From Legionella bononiensis (GTDB taxonomy: Bacteria > Pseudomonadota > Gammaproteobacteria > Legionellales > Legionellaceae), in contig NZ_JADOBG010000002.1 in assembly GCF_016786215.1 (NCBI RefSeq), forward strand, positions 186,001 to 250,000: a DNA stretch of 64,000 nt, written 5' to 3'. Made by a program: the position numbers and the translations under genes. Below are positions 34,161 through 42,628 of the stretch, one piece after another (the first letter of the stretch is position 1; each line of letters starts with the position of its first letter). Under the pieces are notes generated by a model. It saw only the letters and a program-made list of their open reading frames with translations. It ran no database searches and had not been told where the DNA came from.

Positions 34161-37100
34161 ATGCTGACCTTAAATAAAATAAGTGCGGCCAAAGACGCGG
34201 TGCATTATTACACCACACAAGATAATTATTATTTAAGCGATCGAGATTCGCTTAATAGTCTGTCACGATGGATTGGCAATGGCGCACAAAAGTTACAGTT
34301 GTCCGGTCAAATTGAGCCGTCGCAATTTTTGGAATTACTCGACGGACAATTACCCAGTGGGCAATTACTGGGTATTATCGATAAGGGCGAGCGTCAGCAT
34401 CGTCCTGGGACCGATGTGACTTTATCTGCACCTAAGTCCGTATCCATTTTAGCCTTGGTGGGACAGGACGAGCGCTTGCTTCAAGCCCATCAAGAATCTG
34501 TGAACATTACCTTTGGTCGCATTGAACAACTCGCCGCAGAAGCACGCATTACATTTAATGGTGAAACCACCTTTGAAAAAACCCGTAATTTAGTAGCAGC
34601 TATGTTTGTCCATACAACGTCACGTGAATTAGATCCTGATTTGCACACGCATGTACCCATACTCAACATGACCGAACGTTCGGATGGATTATGGCGTTCT
34701 TTATCCTCGCGAGCAAAAAATGATAAAGAACATCTGGATCATGGTTTTCGTGAATTAATTTATTCCAATCAGCATTATTTGGGATTGGTGTACATGTCCT
34801 CTTTAGCGAAAAAAGTTAAGGAGTTGGGCTACGATATCCGCATTAAAGACCGGTACGGTAACTTTGAGGTGGTAGGCATTAGTGAAGAGGCTATTACTGC
34901 TACATCCAAAAGGCGCGTACAGATCCTTGATGATATGAAGGAACGCGGCACAAGAAGTGCGAAGGCTGCTGAAAAATCCAATTTATCAACCCGTAACCCC
35001 AAAACTGAAATAGATAGCCAAGCGCTGCATCAACAGTGGGTAGACGAGATTAAAGAACTTGGTATTGATTTGAGGGGGATAATCCAGGACTCCAAATTAA
35101 ATACTGGACGAGGAGCGGTTAAAAACACGCACATTACTCCTTTAAGCCCTGATGCACAAAAAGCCGTGAATGACGCATTGGCTCATTTGTCCGAATATTC
35201 CACTCAAATCCAGCATGGGGCTTTGGTGCGCCAGGCTATGACTTTTTCAGCAGGTCTTGTGGGGCATGAGGACATTGAACAGGAAATTGAATCTCTGCTG
35301 TCTACAGAGACTATCCAGGGGAAATCCTTGGAGTATTATACAACGGCGTCTCTTCTTGCTCGCGAAAAGAATTTTATTACAAAAACCACCAACGAATTAA
35401 AAGCAAGTTTTTCGATTACAGTGCCCAATCAAGGGCTCAGCTCTTCGGTATTTAAAAATAACGAGCGCATTCAAATCATTGATGTAGCCGGTTTTCGGTG
35501 CGAGAAAGAGCTGATTCAAGACATGGTGCATCTTGCAGAAGCCAACCAACTCAATTCCTATGTGTTGCATCCTGGTAGCCTAAAAACACAGCAACTTCGA
35601 GCAGACATCAAACATTTAGATACAGGATTCATTTCCAGGATTAAAAATTTGTTTAAAGACGATATTGTGCACACGGTATCTGGGTTTCAATATCATTATG
35701 GAAAACGCATCAAAGCGTCACCGTTTACGAAAATAAAGCAAGATTTAGTGATTGTTCATGATGCACAAAAACTTTCTTTTGATGATTTATCTGCGTTAAG
35801 CGATATGACTCAAGCAAGTCAAAGTAAACTCATTTTATTGAATAACGCGGCAGGAACCTTGGGTTTTAGTGCAGGAAATCCGATTAAGGTTTTAAAAGAG
35901 CAGGGCATTCATTCGTATCAATCGTTATCAACCCCTATCAAAGGAGAACTGAAGCTCTCAGTTGGAAAACAAATCAATGAATCTATGAGTGCCGCTTGGC
36001 TTCAATTGTCGCCAGAACAGCAACAAAAAAGTGCGTTGGTTGTTTTGAATAGCAAACAAAAAGAGACCATAACGCGCCAGATACGAGAAGGGCTGGTGCA
36101 ACAAGGGCAGTTATCCAGGCAAATGAAAAAGGTAGCGGTTCTTGCGACAGTTTCCTTAACTCAAACGGAAAAAGGATACGCCCACTCTTATAAAGCGGGC
36201 GATAACATTACGTTTTATAACGAAGGGCGAACACCGAAACATTATAAGGTGTGTGGTGTTGGTGCCAATGGGCTGCAGTTAGAAAATGCCCAAGGCAAGA
36301 CAAGCTTCTTTGCTTATGACACCAAAGAAGACTATCGTGTATCACGAGAAAATGTATTGGAAGTCGCTGTTGGTGAACGGTTAATCAATGAACAGTCTTT
36401 ATACCATCAGCGCGTTAAATATGCGCCCAAAAGTTCGTTTGTTGTGTCAAAAATTACTGAAGAGGGCATTTATGTACGCCATGAGTCCAACATCATATTT
36501 TTGACTAATACAGTGCTATCCGAACACCATTTTAATTATGATTATTGTAAAAAACCGCATGAGATAAAACCAGAAACCACTCAAGTGCTTGTGGCGGCAA
36601 AACCGTACCAGCTCAACCGTAACCTCATCGGAGAAATTGGTGAAAACGCGCAACAGGTGCTCTTATTTACGGATGACGAACCAAAGGCGCAGCGTTTTTT
36701 AGAGCGTGAGCAATTGAAATGGACTGCCTATGAGGTGCAACAAAAAAAGCCCGATTTAGTCTACCGTGATATAGCCTATGCCAATAAGGCTTTGTCGCGA
36801 GAAATCAACTCGTTAATTCACCATCTTGAGCTTAAATCAGAAGACAAAGAGGGCATTGCAGCTACAGCGCTCACGTATGCGCTTGCTAAATGCACCGAAC
36901 GTAATGCAGCCTTTAAACACAGTGATTTAATGACCCATGCGTTAATGCATGCATTAGGAGAAGCAGATTTCGAAGACATCGCTCCATTACTGAAAGCGCG
37001 AATGGCCGATTCTCTGGTGTATTTGGATACCTATTGGACGACCAAAGAGGCGTTACACATTGAAGAGGCAATACTTAAGGCGAATTACCAAGAGCAAAAT

Positions 37101-40031
37101 ACGGTACAACCCATTGAGCCGTCTGCACAAAAGTTATTGTCTTTACCTGAAACTTTAACGCAGGGGCAAAAAGATGCCATCACGTTGGTGGTGAGCACTT
37201 CCGACCGGTTTGTATCCATTCAAGGGCTTGCTGGTGTGGGCAAGACCACGATGATGCGGCATGTGAAAGATATTGCGCAAAACAATCAATTTCAAGTATT
37301 AGGACTTGCTCCAACGCATAAAGCCGTAGAAGAGCTCAACGCGAATGGCATCCAGGCGCAAACCGTGGATAGTTTTTTACGCAATGATAGTGGGTTAGGT
37401 GCTAGTCACTTAGTCATTGTGGATGAGAGCTCCATGATTGATAATGAGAAGTACCATGCTTTACAGCAAAAGTGTATTGACACCCAATCACGAATGGTGT
37501 TTACAGGGGATATTACACAGTTGCAATCGCTGGCCTCAGGGATTCCTCATGAGCTTACCATCAAAAGCCAATCGCAAAAAACAGCGTTTATGACGGAGAT
37601 TGTGCGCCAGAACCCGAATCCTGAATTAAAAAAAGCAGCGGAGTTTGCATCACGTAGAGAAATTGGGAAGGCTTTTGAACTCATAAAAAACATTAATCCA
37701 GAAGAGTACGTGCAGCGAAAGACACCGGTACAGGGGTTGAATCATTCATCACTGGTTGAAATTAATTGTATTGATGAGGAAGGAAAGAAGGACTATAAAT
37801 CCATTTATCGTGCAATCGCTGAAGACTTTCTCAGCCGGACTCATGAGAGTCAAAAAAATACGCTAATAGTTGCTCATGCTCATGAGGACAGAACACCCAT
37901 TGAAGTGTTAATACGTGAAGGGTTGCACCAACAACATCAACTACACGGTCAAGATGTACTTTGTAAGCGCTTATTTCCAGTCAGCTTGGATCAAGCGGAT
38001 CAAGTACAAGCACATTCTTTTGAACCAGGTGATGTTATTCGGTTTGGTAAAAACTATTCGGTGGCTAAAAAGGACGACTATTTCACCATCAAATCCATTA
38101 ATAGTGAATCAAATAAATTGTTCTGTGTTGATGAGTCACAGGTTGCTTTTACAATCAGCGCTTCTATTTTACCCAAAACAATGCCTTCCTTCTATAAATT
38201 GCATGAACGGCCTTTAGCCTCAGGGGATCGGATTCGATTAAAACGAAATGATGACGCTCGGGGCATTATTGCCAATGAAGAATATACGGTCACACAGGTT
38301 TTTGGTGAAACAGTAGGCTTAAGCAACAATAAAAATCAGGTCACACTTAACTTAAAAAAACAATCAGATCTTCATTGGGACTATTCCTATACGAATACGG
38401 CTTATTCCAGTCAGGGTGCTACATCTAAGTTCATGATTGCCTTGGAATTGGAGGACCGTCTTGTTGTAACCACCCATAGATCTCATGAAATTGATGCAAC
38501 TCGCGCCAGCCATCAAGCAACATTTTATACCGATAATTTTGAGGGGTTAGTCAAAAGACTTGAAGATTCCTTGGAACAACGCGATGCGGATAAAACCTCT
38601 GCTGTATTGACCGAAGAGGCTTATCGCTTGAAGCAACAGAAACAGCAAAGAATCAGTACTCAGTTAATGGATCGAGCTCAAGAACACATTCGGGAAGAAT
38701 CTAAGGAACAGAGAAACGATTCTCGACCCACAAAAAAATATGAGTCTGCTCAAAATCCGTCCATTAATGCAGAAGAGCTATATAATGGCTTGTTGAACGT
38801 ATCTGATTCTTTAGTTAAAAGCCTTTTAGGAGAACCAAATCCTAAACTCTCTACTAAAAATGTATATCGGTATGGATCTCTAGGAAGTCTTAAAATAGAG
38901 CTTAATTCGGGTTTATGGCATAACTTCGAAACGGAAGAATCTGGCAATCTGTTCCATTTAATTGAAAGAGAACAAGTACTGTCCGACTTTAAAGAAACCT
39001 TGGAATATGCTGCGCGATTTATCCATTACATCCCTGAGCACGATCGTAAGGAACCACAAAAATCGAGTGAACGAAAAGAAAAACCAATGAATGAAGGGAA
39101 GCGACAATTGGCCCAAACATTATTTCAAAAATCACAGCCTATTAAAGGTACCATCGCTGAAAAATACTTAATCATTCATCGCGGATTGGCTCATTATGAG
39201 CATGCTGATCTACGGTATTGTAGTTCGGTATACACCAAGACCCAAGATGGGCAAAAGCATGTTCCCGCACTATTGGCTTTTAGTAAAGATGAACAAGGTA
39301 ACATACACCATGTTCAGGTTACCAAACTAGACCCTCACTCGGCTAATAAAGATAAGTCGTGTGTTCCGGTGAAACAAACGTTTGGTTCAATCAGCAATTA
39401 TTTTGTCAACTTAAATCAGAAGGGTAAAGGCAATCTGGTTTATTTTACCGAAGGGGTTGAGACAGGATTAAGTATACTTCAAGCCAATGAACATGCGCGT
39501 GTGTATGCTGTATTGGGAAAAGCAAATTTTTCAAATATTGATCCAAAAGATATACCCAAACAAGTGGTTATTTGCTTGGACAATGATGGAAAAGACACCT
39601 ATAAATATGCAAAAAATGAACAAACCAATACGATTATAAAAGCCGCTCAGAAATTACACGATTCTGGTATTCACATATCCATTATGATCCCTAAAAAAGA
39701 AAATACCGATTTAAATGATGTGCTTGTTAAGGAAGGAAAGGACGAGCTAAAAAAACAATTAAACCGGCTCATGAGTTTAGAGGAATTTAAAAAACAATGT
39801 GCCTTAGAAAACAAGGAACCGGAGCTCAAAAAAATAAATCAAGATAAACAAATTCAATCGTTGATAAAGCAAGATCGCAAACTGAATACACAAAATGACA
39901 ATGAGTTTATACGGCTCAATCAAGGGTTAATTAATGGAATTAAAGAACGTGTGCATCACAGAGAACTTGTAGAACGTAATCGTACTTTTAATAAATCACA
40001 GCCTAATCGAGAAATGGAGCGTGAGCTTTAA
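34161..40031 (+). CDS. traI: TraI, MOBF relaxase-helicase with an extra primase-like C-terminal domain
   Basis: About 1956 residues. Residues 1-300 are a TrwC-type relaxase: catalytic Tyr candidates in AVHYYTTQDNYY near 13-24 and the His triad in LDPDLHTHVPI near 161. A degenerate helicase copy follows (about 430-650). An active one comes next, with Walker A GLAGVGKTTMM near 1020, VIVDESSMID near 1088 and AYSSQGATSK near 1414. Unlike F TraI, the protein ends with a zinc-less primase-N-like region (near 1570-1610) and a Toprim part with VYFTEGVETGLSIL near 1760 and VICLDNDGKD near 1805. Start ATG 34161 gives the usual MLTL opening behind GGGAGG; ATG 34158 is too close. Confidence 0.94.
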   Translation: MLTLNKISAAKDAVHYYTTQDNYYLSDRDSLNSLSRWIGNGAQKLQLSGQIEPSQFLELLDGQLPSGQLLGIIDKGERQHRPGTDVTLSAPKSVSILALVGQDERLLQAHQESVNITFGRIEQLAAEARITFNGETTFEKTRNLVAAMFVHTTSRELDPDLHTHVPILNMTERSDGLWRSLSSRAKNDKEHLDHGFRELIYSNQHYLGLVYMSSLAKKVKELGYDIRIKDRYGNFEVVGISEEAITATSKRRVQILDDMKERGTRSAKAAEKSNLSTRNPKTEIDSQALHQQWVDEIKELGIDLRGIIQDSKLNTGRGAVKNTHITPLSPDAQKAVNDALAHLSEYSTQIQHGALVRQAMTFSAGLVGHEDIEQEIESLLSTETIQGKSLEYYTTASLLAREKNFITKTTNELKASFSITVPNQGLSSSVFKNNERIQIIDVAGFRCEKELIQDMVHLAEANQLNSYVLHPGSLKTQQLRADIKHLDTGFISRIKNLFKDDIVHTVSGFQYHYGKRIKASPFTKIKQDLVIVHDAQKLSFDDLSALSDMTQASQSKLILLNNAAGTLGFSAGNPIKVLKEQGIHSYQSLSTPIKGELKLSVGKQINESMSAAWLQLSPEQQQKSALVVLNSKQKETITRQIREGLVQQGQLSRQMKKVAVLATVSLTQTEKGYAHSYKAGDNITFYNEGRTPKHYKVCGVGANGLQLENAQGKTSFFAYDTKEDYRVSRENVLEVAVGERLINEQSLYHQRVKYAPKSSFVVSKITEEGIYVRHESNIIFLTNTVLSEHHFNYDYCKKPHEIKPETTQVLVAAKPYQLNRNLIGEIGENAQQVLLFTDDEPKAQRFLEREQLKWTAYEVQQKKPDLVYRDIAYANKALSREINSLIHHLELKSEDKEGIAATALTYALAKCTERNAAFKHSDLMTHALMHALGEADFEDIAPLLKARMADSLVYLDTYWTTKEALHIEEAILKANYQEQNTVQPIEPSAQKLLSLPETLTQGQKDAITLVVSTSDRFVSIQGLAGVGKTTMMRHVKDIAQNNQFQVLGLAPTHKAVEELNANGIQAQTVDSFLRNDSGLGASHLVIVDESSMIDNEKYHALQQKCIDTQSRMVFTGDITQLQSLASGIPHELTIKSQSQKTAFMTEIVRQNPNPELKKAAEFASRREIGKAFELIKNINPEEYVQRKTPVQGLNHSSLVEINCIDEEGKKDYKSIYRAIAEDFLSRTHESQKNTLIVAHAHEDRTPIEVLIREGLHQQHQLHGQDVLCKRLFPVSLDQADQVQAHSFEPGDVIRFGKNYSVAKKDDYFTIKSINSESNKLFCVDESQVAFTISASILPKTMPSFYKLHERPLASGDRIRLKRNDDARGIIANEEYTVTQVFGETVGLSNNKNQVTLNLKKQSDLHWDYSYTNTAYSSQGATSKFMIALELEDRLVVTTHRSHEIDATRASHQATFYTDNFEGLVKRLEDSLEQRDADKTSAVLTEEAYRLKQQKQQRISTQLMDRAQEHIREESKEQRNDSRPTKKYESAQNPSINAEELYNGLLNVSDSLVKSLLGEPNPKLSTKNVYRYGSLGSLKIELNSGLWHNFETEESGNLFHLIEREQVLSDFKETLEYAARFIHYIPEHDRKEPQKSSERKEKPMNEGKRQLAQTLFQKSQPIKGTIAEKYLIIHRGLAHYEHADLRYCSSVYTKTQDGQKHVPALLAFSKDEQGNIHHVQVTKLDPHSANKDKSCVPVKQTFGSISNYFVNLNQKGKGNLVYFTEGVETGLSILQANEHARVYAVLGKANFSNIDPKDIPKQVVICLDNDGKDTYKYAKNEQTNTIIKAAQKLHDSGIHISIMIPKKENTDLNDVLVKEGKDELKKQLNRLMSLEEFKKQCALENKEPELKKINQDKQIQSLIKQDRKLNTQNDNEFIRLNQGLINGIKERVHHRELVERNRTFNKSQPNREMEREL

Positions 40032-40124
40032 AAATAAATAGTAAGAATTGAATCATACATGTTCTGCACTATTTTTTCATTAGGGTATTTCTATGCAACC
40101 TATTTATGCTTAACGGAGTTTATT

Positions 40125-40844
40125 ATGCTAAAAATTGTATTCGCACTGTTTTTAATCTGCTTTGTGATCGAGCGATTAGTTCCTGGTTGGAAGTTACCTC
40201 ATGTTAAAACATGGCCTATTAGGGTGGTATTGCTTAATCTAGTGCAAATTGGAGTTGTTACATTGGCAGGTTATACATGGGAATTATGGTTTTCTGCTTG
40301 GTCTATTTTTCATCTGTCACATTATTTACCTCCTTACGCTGGTGGTTTTATTGCCTATTTTATCGCAACTTTTGTGTTCTATTGGTGGCATAGAGCACGT
40401 CATGAATTTGATTTTTTATGGGTTGGGTTTCATCAGATCCATCATAGTCCACAAAGGCTCGAGGTCATCACGTCGTTTTACAAACATCCTGGCGAAATGA
40501 TTGTGAACTCTATCATCGGCAGCCTACTTGTATATACAGTTCTTGGTCTATCAATTGAGGCGGGTATGGTTTATACCGCTTGTACCGCGATAGGTGAGTT
40601 TTTCTACCATACCAATGTTAAAACACCTCAGTGGATAGGGTATGTATTTCAGCGTCCAGAGATGCACAGAATTCACCATCAATTCAATCGGCATAAAAAT
40701 AATTATGGGGATATTGTATGGTGGGATATGTTATTTGGTACCTACGAAAACCCCAAGGAATGGAGCAAAACCTGTGGCTTTATTCCTGAAAAAGAAGAAC
40801 AATTATTCGACATGTTATCTTACAAAGATGTTCATTCAAAGTGA
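40125..40844 (+). CDS. Fatty-acid hydroxylase/sterol-desaturase family membrane di-iron oxygenase
   Basis: The 239-residue product has three or four membrane segments and the family His clusters HRARH near 88, HQIHH near 103 and HRIHHQ near 180. A further H of HTNVKTP near 164 is also present. These bind two irons and hydroxylate or desaturate lipid chains. ATG 40125 has ACGGAG upstream; a longer frame from 40059 lacks one. It follows traI by 93 bp but is not a transfer gene; it is probably cargo that alters host or recipient membrane lipid. The exact substrate is unknown. Confidence 0.88.
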   Translation: MLKIVFALFLICFVIERLVPGWKLPHVKTWPIRVVLLNLVQIGVVTLAGYTWELWFSAWSIFHLSHYLPPYAGGFIAYFIATFVFYWWHRARHEFDFLWVGFHQIHHSPQRLEVITSFYKHPGEMIVNSIIGSLLVYTVLGLSIEAGMVYTACTAIGEFFYHTNVKTPQWIGYVFQRPEMHRIHHQFNRHKNNYGDIVWWDMLFGTYENPKEWSKTCGFIPEKEEQLFDMLSYKDVHSK

Positions 40845-40948
40845 TTTGGTTTAATCATAAAACAGGTCAGTTATTTCTTTGAAAGGGGAAATAAATTCGC
40901 TTTTTCCACCCAAAAATATCCATGGAATTATGAAATGAAGAGAGCGAT

Positions 40949-41269
40949 TTAAGAAACCCCTTTTAATATATTTGGAATCATTCGTTCAATCATAGCTAAT
41001 GCCGTCTCCGCATCATAAGCACCCATTTTAGACAAGTCTTTATTGTATACGCTGTATAAAATTTCAGTAATAATTTGTATCGAGCGAACACTATTTTCGA
41101 GCAATAACTGGGTTGATTCATCTGTTTTTTTTTCTAAAGATTGCAGATAAATACGTGCGCCAAATGACAGCATCTCTGCTGCAGTTACAATTAATTCGTT
41201 GTTATTCATTTTTGCTATTTTATTCAACGAATGAAGAGTATCTGCGCCAATATCAATAGTTACTTCCAT
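40949..41269 (-). CDS. Small protein paired with the RHH protein, possible relaxosome accessory
   Basis: I do not recognise this 106-residue protein. It opens with MEVTIDIGADTLHSL and is helical and acidic, without membrane segments. It overlaps the ribbon-helix-helix-like gene by 10 nt and follows AGGGTG, so the two are one unit. Their place beside traI, an operator array and the oriT-like site suggests a relaxosome or transfer-regulatory role such as TraM or TraY. A toxin-antitoxin pair is the main alternative, but no toxin motif is visible. Confidence 0.5.
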   Translation of the reverse strand: MEVTIDIGADTLHSLNKIAKMNNNELIVTAAEMLSFGARIYLQSLEKKTDESTQLLLENSVRSIQIITEILYSVYNKDLSKMGAYDAETALAMIERMIPNILKGVS

Positions 41270-41709
41270 AACGATTCACCCTCTTCTATAGGTACTGTTT
41301 TAAGGCCAATTCCGTTTATTTTAAATCGAACTTCTTTATAAGAATTATTCTGAAATCCTGAAAAATTATCGTTTAAATATTCGATGGTTTTTTGTTTTAT
41401 TTCTTTCAAAGAATCGTCATTAATATTGGATGAAATGACTAAACTTTGATAATGATTGTGATACATCAAATGAGGTATGGATGCATGAATTTGTTCAATC
41501 ATTTTTCTTATATCTTGTAATGGATTTTCATTTTTTCTCTGCGGTGAAATCTCATTATGTAAGCAAAATTCTAAAAGAAATTTTAATGCTTTTGCTGGTG
41601 AAGTGTCTGATGAGCCTCGTTTTTGTAAATCAAATTGATGTGCAATTTTATTTAAGTACTCCCGTTCATATTCTGAGATACGCAGGGTAATGACATCATT
41701 TTCTTTCAT
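41260..41709 (-). CDS. Ribbon-helix-helix-like DNA-binding protein, TraY/MobC-like candidate
   Basis: The protein is about 149 residues. Its N-terminus (NDVITLRISEYEREYLNKIA) has the strand-helix-helix pattern of ribbon-helix-helix proteins; the C-terminal part is of unknown type. ATG 41709 is used; a TTG extension to 41745 would run through the operator repeats. Its upstream DNA carries repeats built on TGTATACA, likely its own binding sites, and then the oriT-like sequence. In F the order is oriT, TraY and TraM sites, then traM, so a relaxosome accessory role fits well. Confidence 0.6.
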   Translation of the reverse strand: MKENDVITLRISEYEREYLNKIAHQFDLQKRGSSDTSPAKALKFLLEFCLHNEISPQRKNENPLQDIRKMIEQIHASIPHLMYHNHYQSLVISSNINDDSLKEIKQKTIEYLNDNFSGFQNNSYKEVRFKINGIGLKTVPIEEGESLWK

Positions 41710-41735
41710 AGAGGGCTCATTTATTGAATCAATAC

Positions 41736-41827
41736 AAGTATACAATAGTATTATTTATGTATACAACTGTATTTTTAAGTTGATATCCATTGATTTACAA
41801 GGGGTCTATGTATACAATTGTATACAT
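41736..41827. repeat. TGTATACA-based palindromic operator array
   Basis: ATGTATACAATTGTATACAT at 41808-41827 is a perfect 20-bp palindrome. Related copies are AAGTATACAATAGTAT near 41736 and ATGTATACAACTGTAT near 41757. All share GTATACAA. The array lies just upstream of the ribbon-helix-helix-like gene and about 90 bp from the oriT-like hairpin. It is the expected place for binding sites of a relaxosome accessory or autorepressor. Confidence 0.75.
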
Positions 41828-41912
41828 GAGGGTTTTACTTTAAATTACTCGTTTTTTAAGGTTATTGAATTATTTATATATAAATCATATGGTTATGTGC
41901 AAGCTTTTTAAA

Positions 41913-41936
41913 GCAATCACATTGCGTGGTGTGTGT
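41913..41936 (+). other. Candidate F-type oriT with nic region
   Basis: GCAAT-CAC-ATTGC (41913-41925) is a small inverted repeat immediately followed by GTGGTGTGTG. In F, as I remember it, the TraI-binding hairpin ends TTTTTGC and runs into GTGGGGTGT, where the nick lies. The candidate shares TTGCGTGG and the following TGTG, and the hairpin is placed in the same way. With this polarity the RHH genes and tra operon would transfer last and the 42-54 kb defence region first, exactly as in F. The nick would fall near 41931-41934. Confidence 0.55.
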
Positions 41937-42075
41937 AGATTCAGAAAATACAACTAGGCACAATCCTTATGAAGTACTACTATTAGTATAGTTAGAATAT
42001 TGGACTAGAGAATAAATAAAGAGCGCATACCTTTGCGCATTTGTGAAGGGATTAATTATAAAGTGGAATAAAAAA

Positions 42076-42528
42076 ATGAAACTATTTTTTCAAAAGGATG
42101 CGTTAATTGATCATATAAAAAAACTAATACAATTGCTTATTCGAATTAAGGATTTTGTATTAGAACCACCGCCAGGCTATCTCGAATATCAAAAAGCCAT
42201 TACATCCAAAGATGCTAATTTTAATTACATGGAAAATGAATTCTTTAAACGACATATTTTACCTAATATGATTAAAGGACATGGTATATTAAATCAGAGT
42301 GAGCATCTTTCTATTAACCACCAGCAGTTAATTAATAATAATCCTCATAATACTTTTAGAGTAAATCCTGTTACTGGTTTGCCCATGATTGGCTCGTATG
42401 ATGCGGGAGGGAGCCCATTTGGTTTTAATTTCAATCACTCCATGCATCATCATATTAATAATCATTCCAGCTTTAGCAGTATGCATTCCAATAATCAATT
42501 TAATTCATTTGATTATTGGAATAGATAG
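42076..42528 (+). CDS. Unrecognised protein with a His/Asn/Ser-rich tail, first gene of the leading region
   Basis: I do not recognise this protein of about 150 residues. An amphipathic helical N-terminus (LIDHIKKLIQLLIRIKDF) is followed by a short NPVTGLPMIGSYDAGGSPFG stretch and a tail rich in His, Asn and Ser. ATG 42076 is used; a GTG at 42043 has no ribosome site. It starts about 140 bp right of the oriT-like site, so it would be the first gene to enter a recipient. That position is typical of early anti-defence or establishment genes, but no function can be read from the sequence. Confidence 0.5.
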   Translation: MKLFFQKDALIDHIKKLIQLLIRIKDFVLEPPPGYLEYQKAITSKDANFNYMENEFFKRHILPNMIKGHGILNQSEHLSINHQQLINNNPHNTFRVNPVTGLPMIGSYDAGGSPFGFNFNHSMHHHINNHSSFSSMHSNNQFNSFDYWNR

Positions 42529-42628
42529 TAGGCTTATAACATTTAATGACAGGTCTAAATAAACTCAGCAAAAGAATTTATTAAAGATTGCAATTTTTTA
42601 GTATTTTTATAACTTGCTGCGCTATTCC

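Noticed and set aside
40949..41709. Toxin-antitoxin pair
   Set aside because: The two overlapping genes fit the size pattern, but no toxin motif is visible and the oriT/traI context favours relaxosome or regulatory roles. Kept only as alternative.
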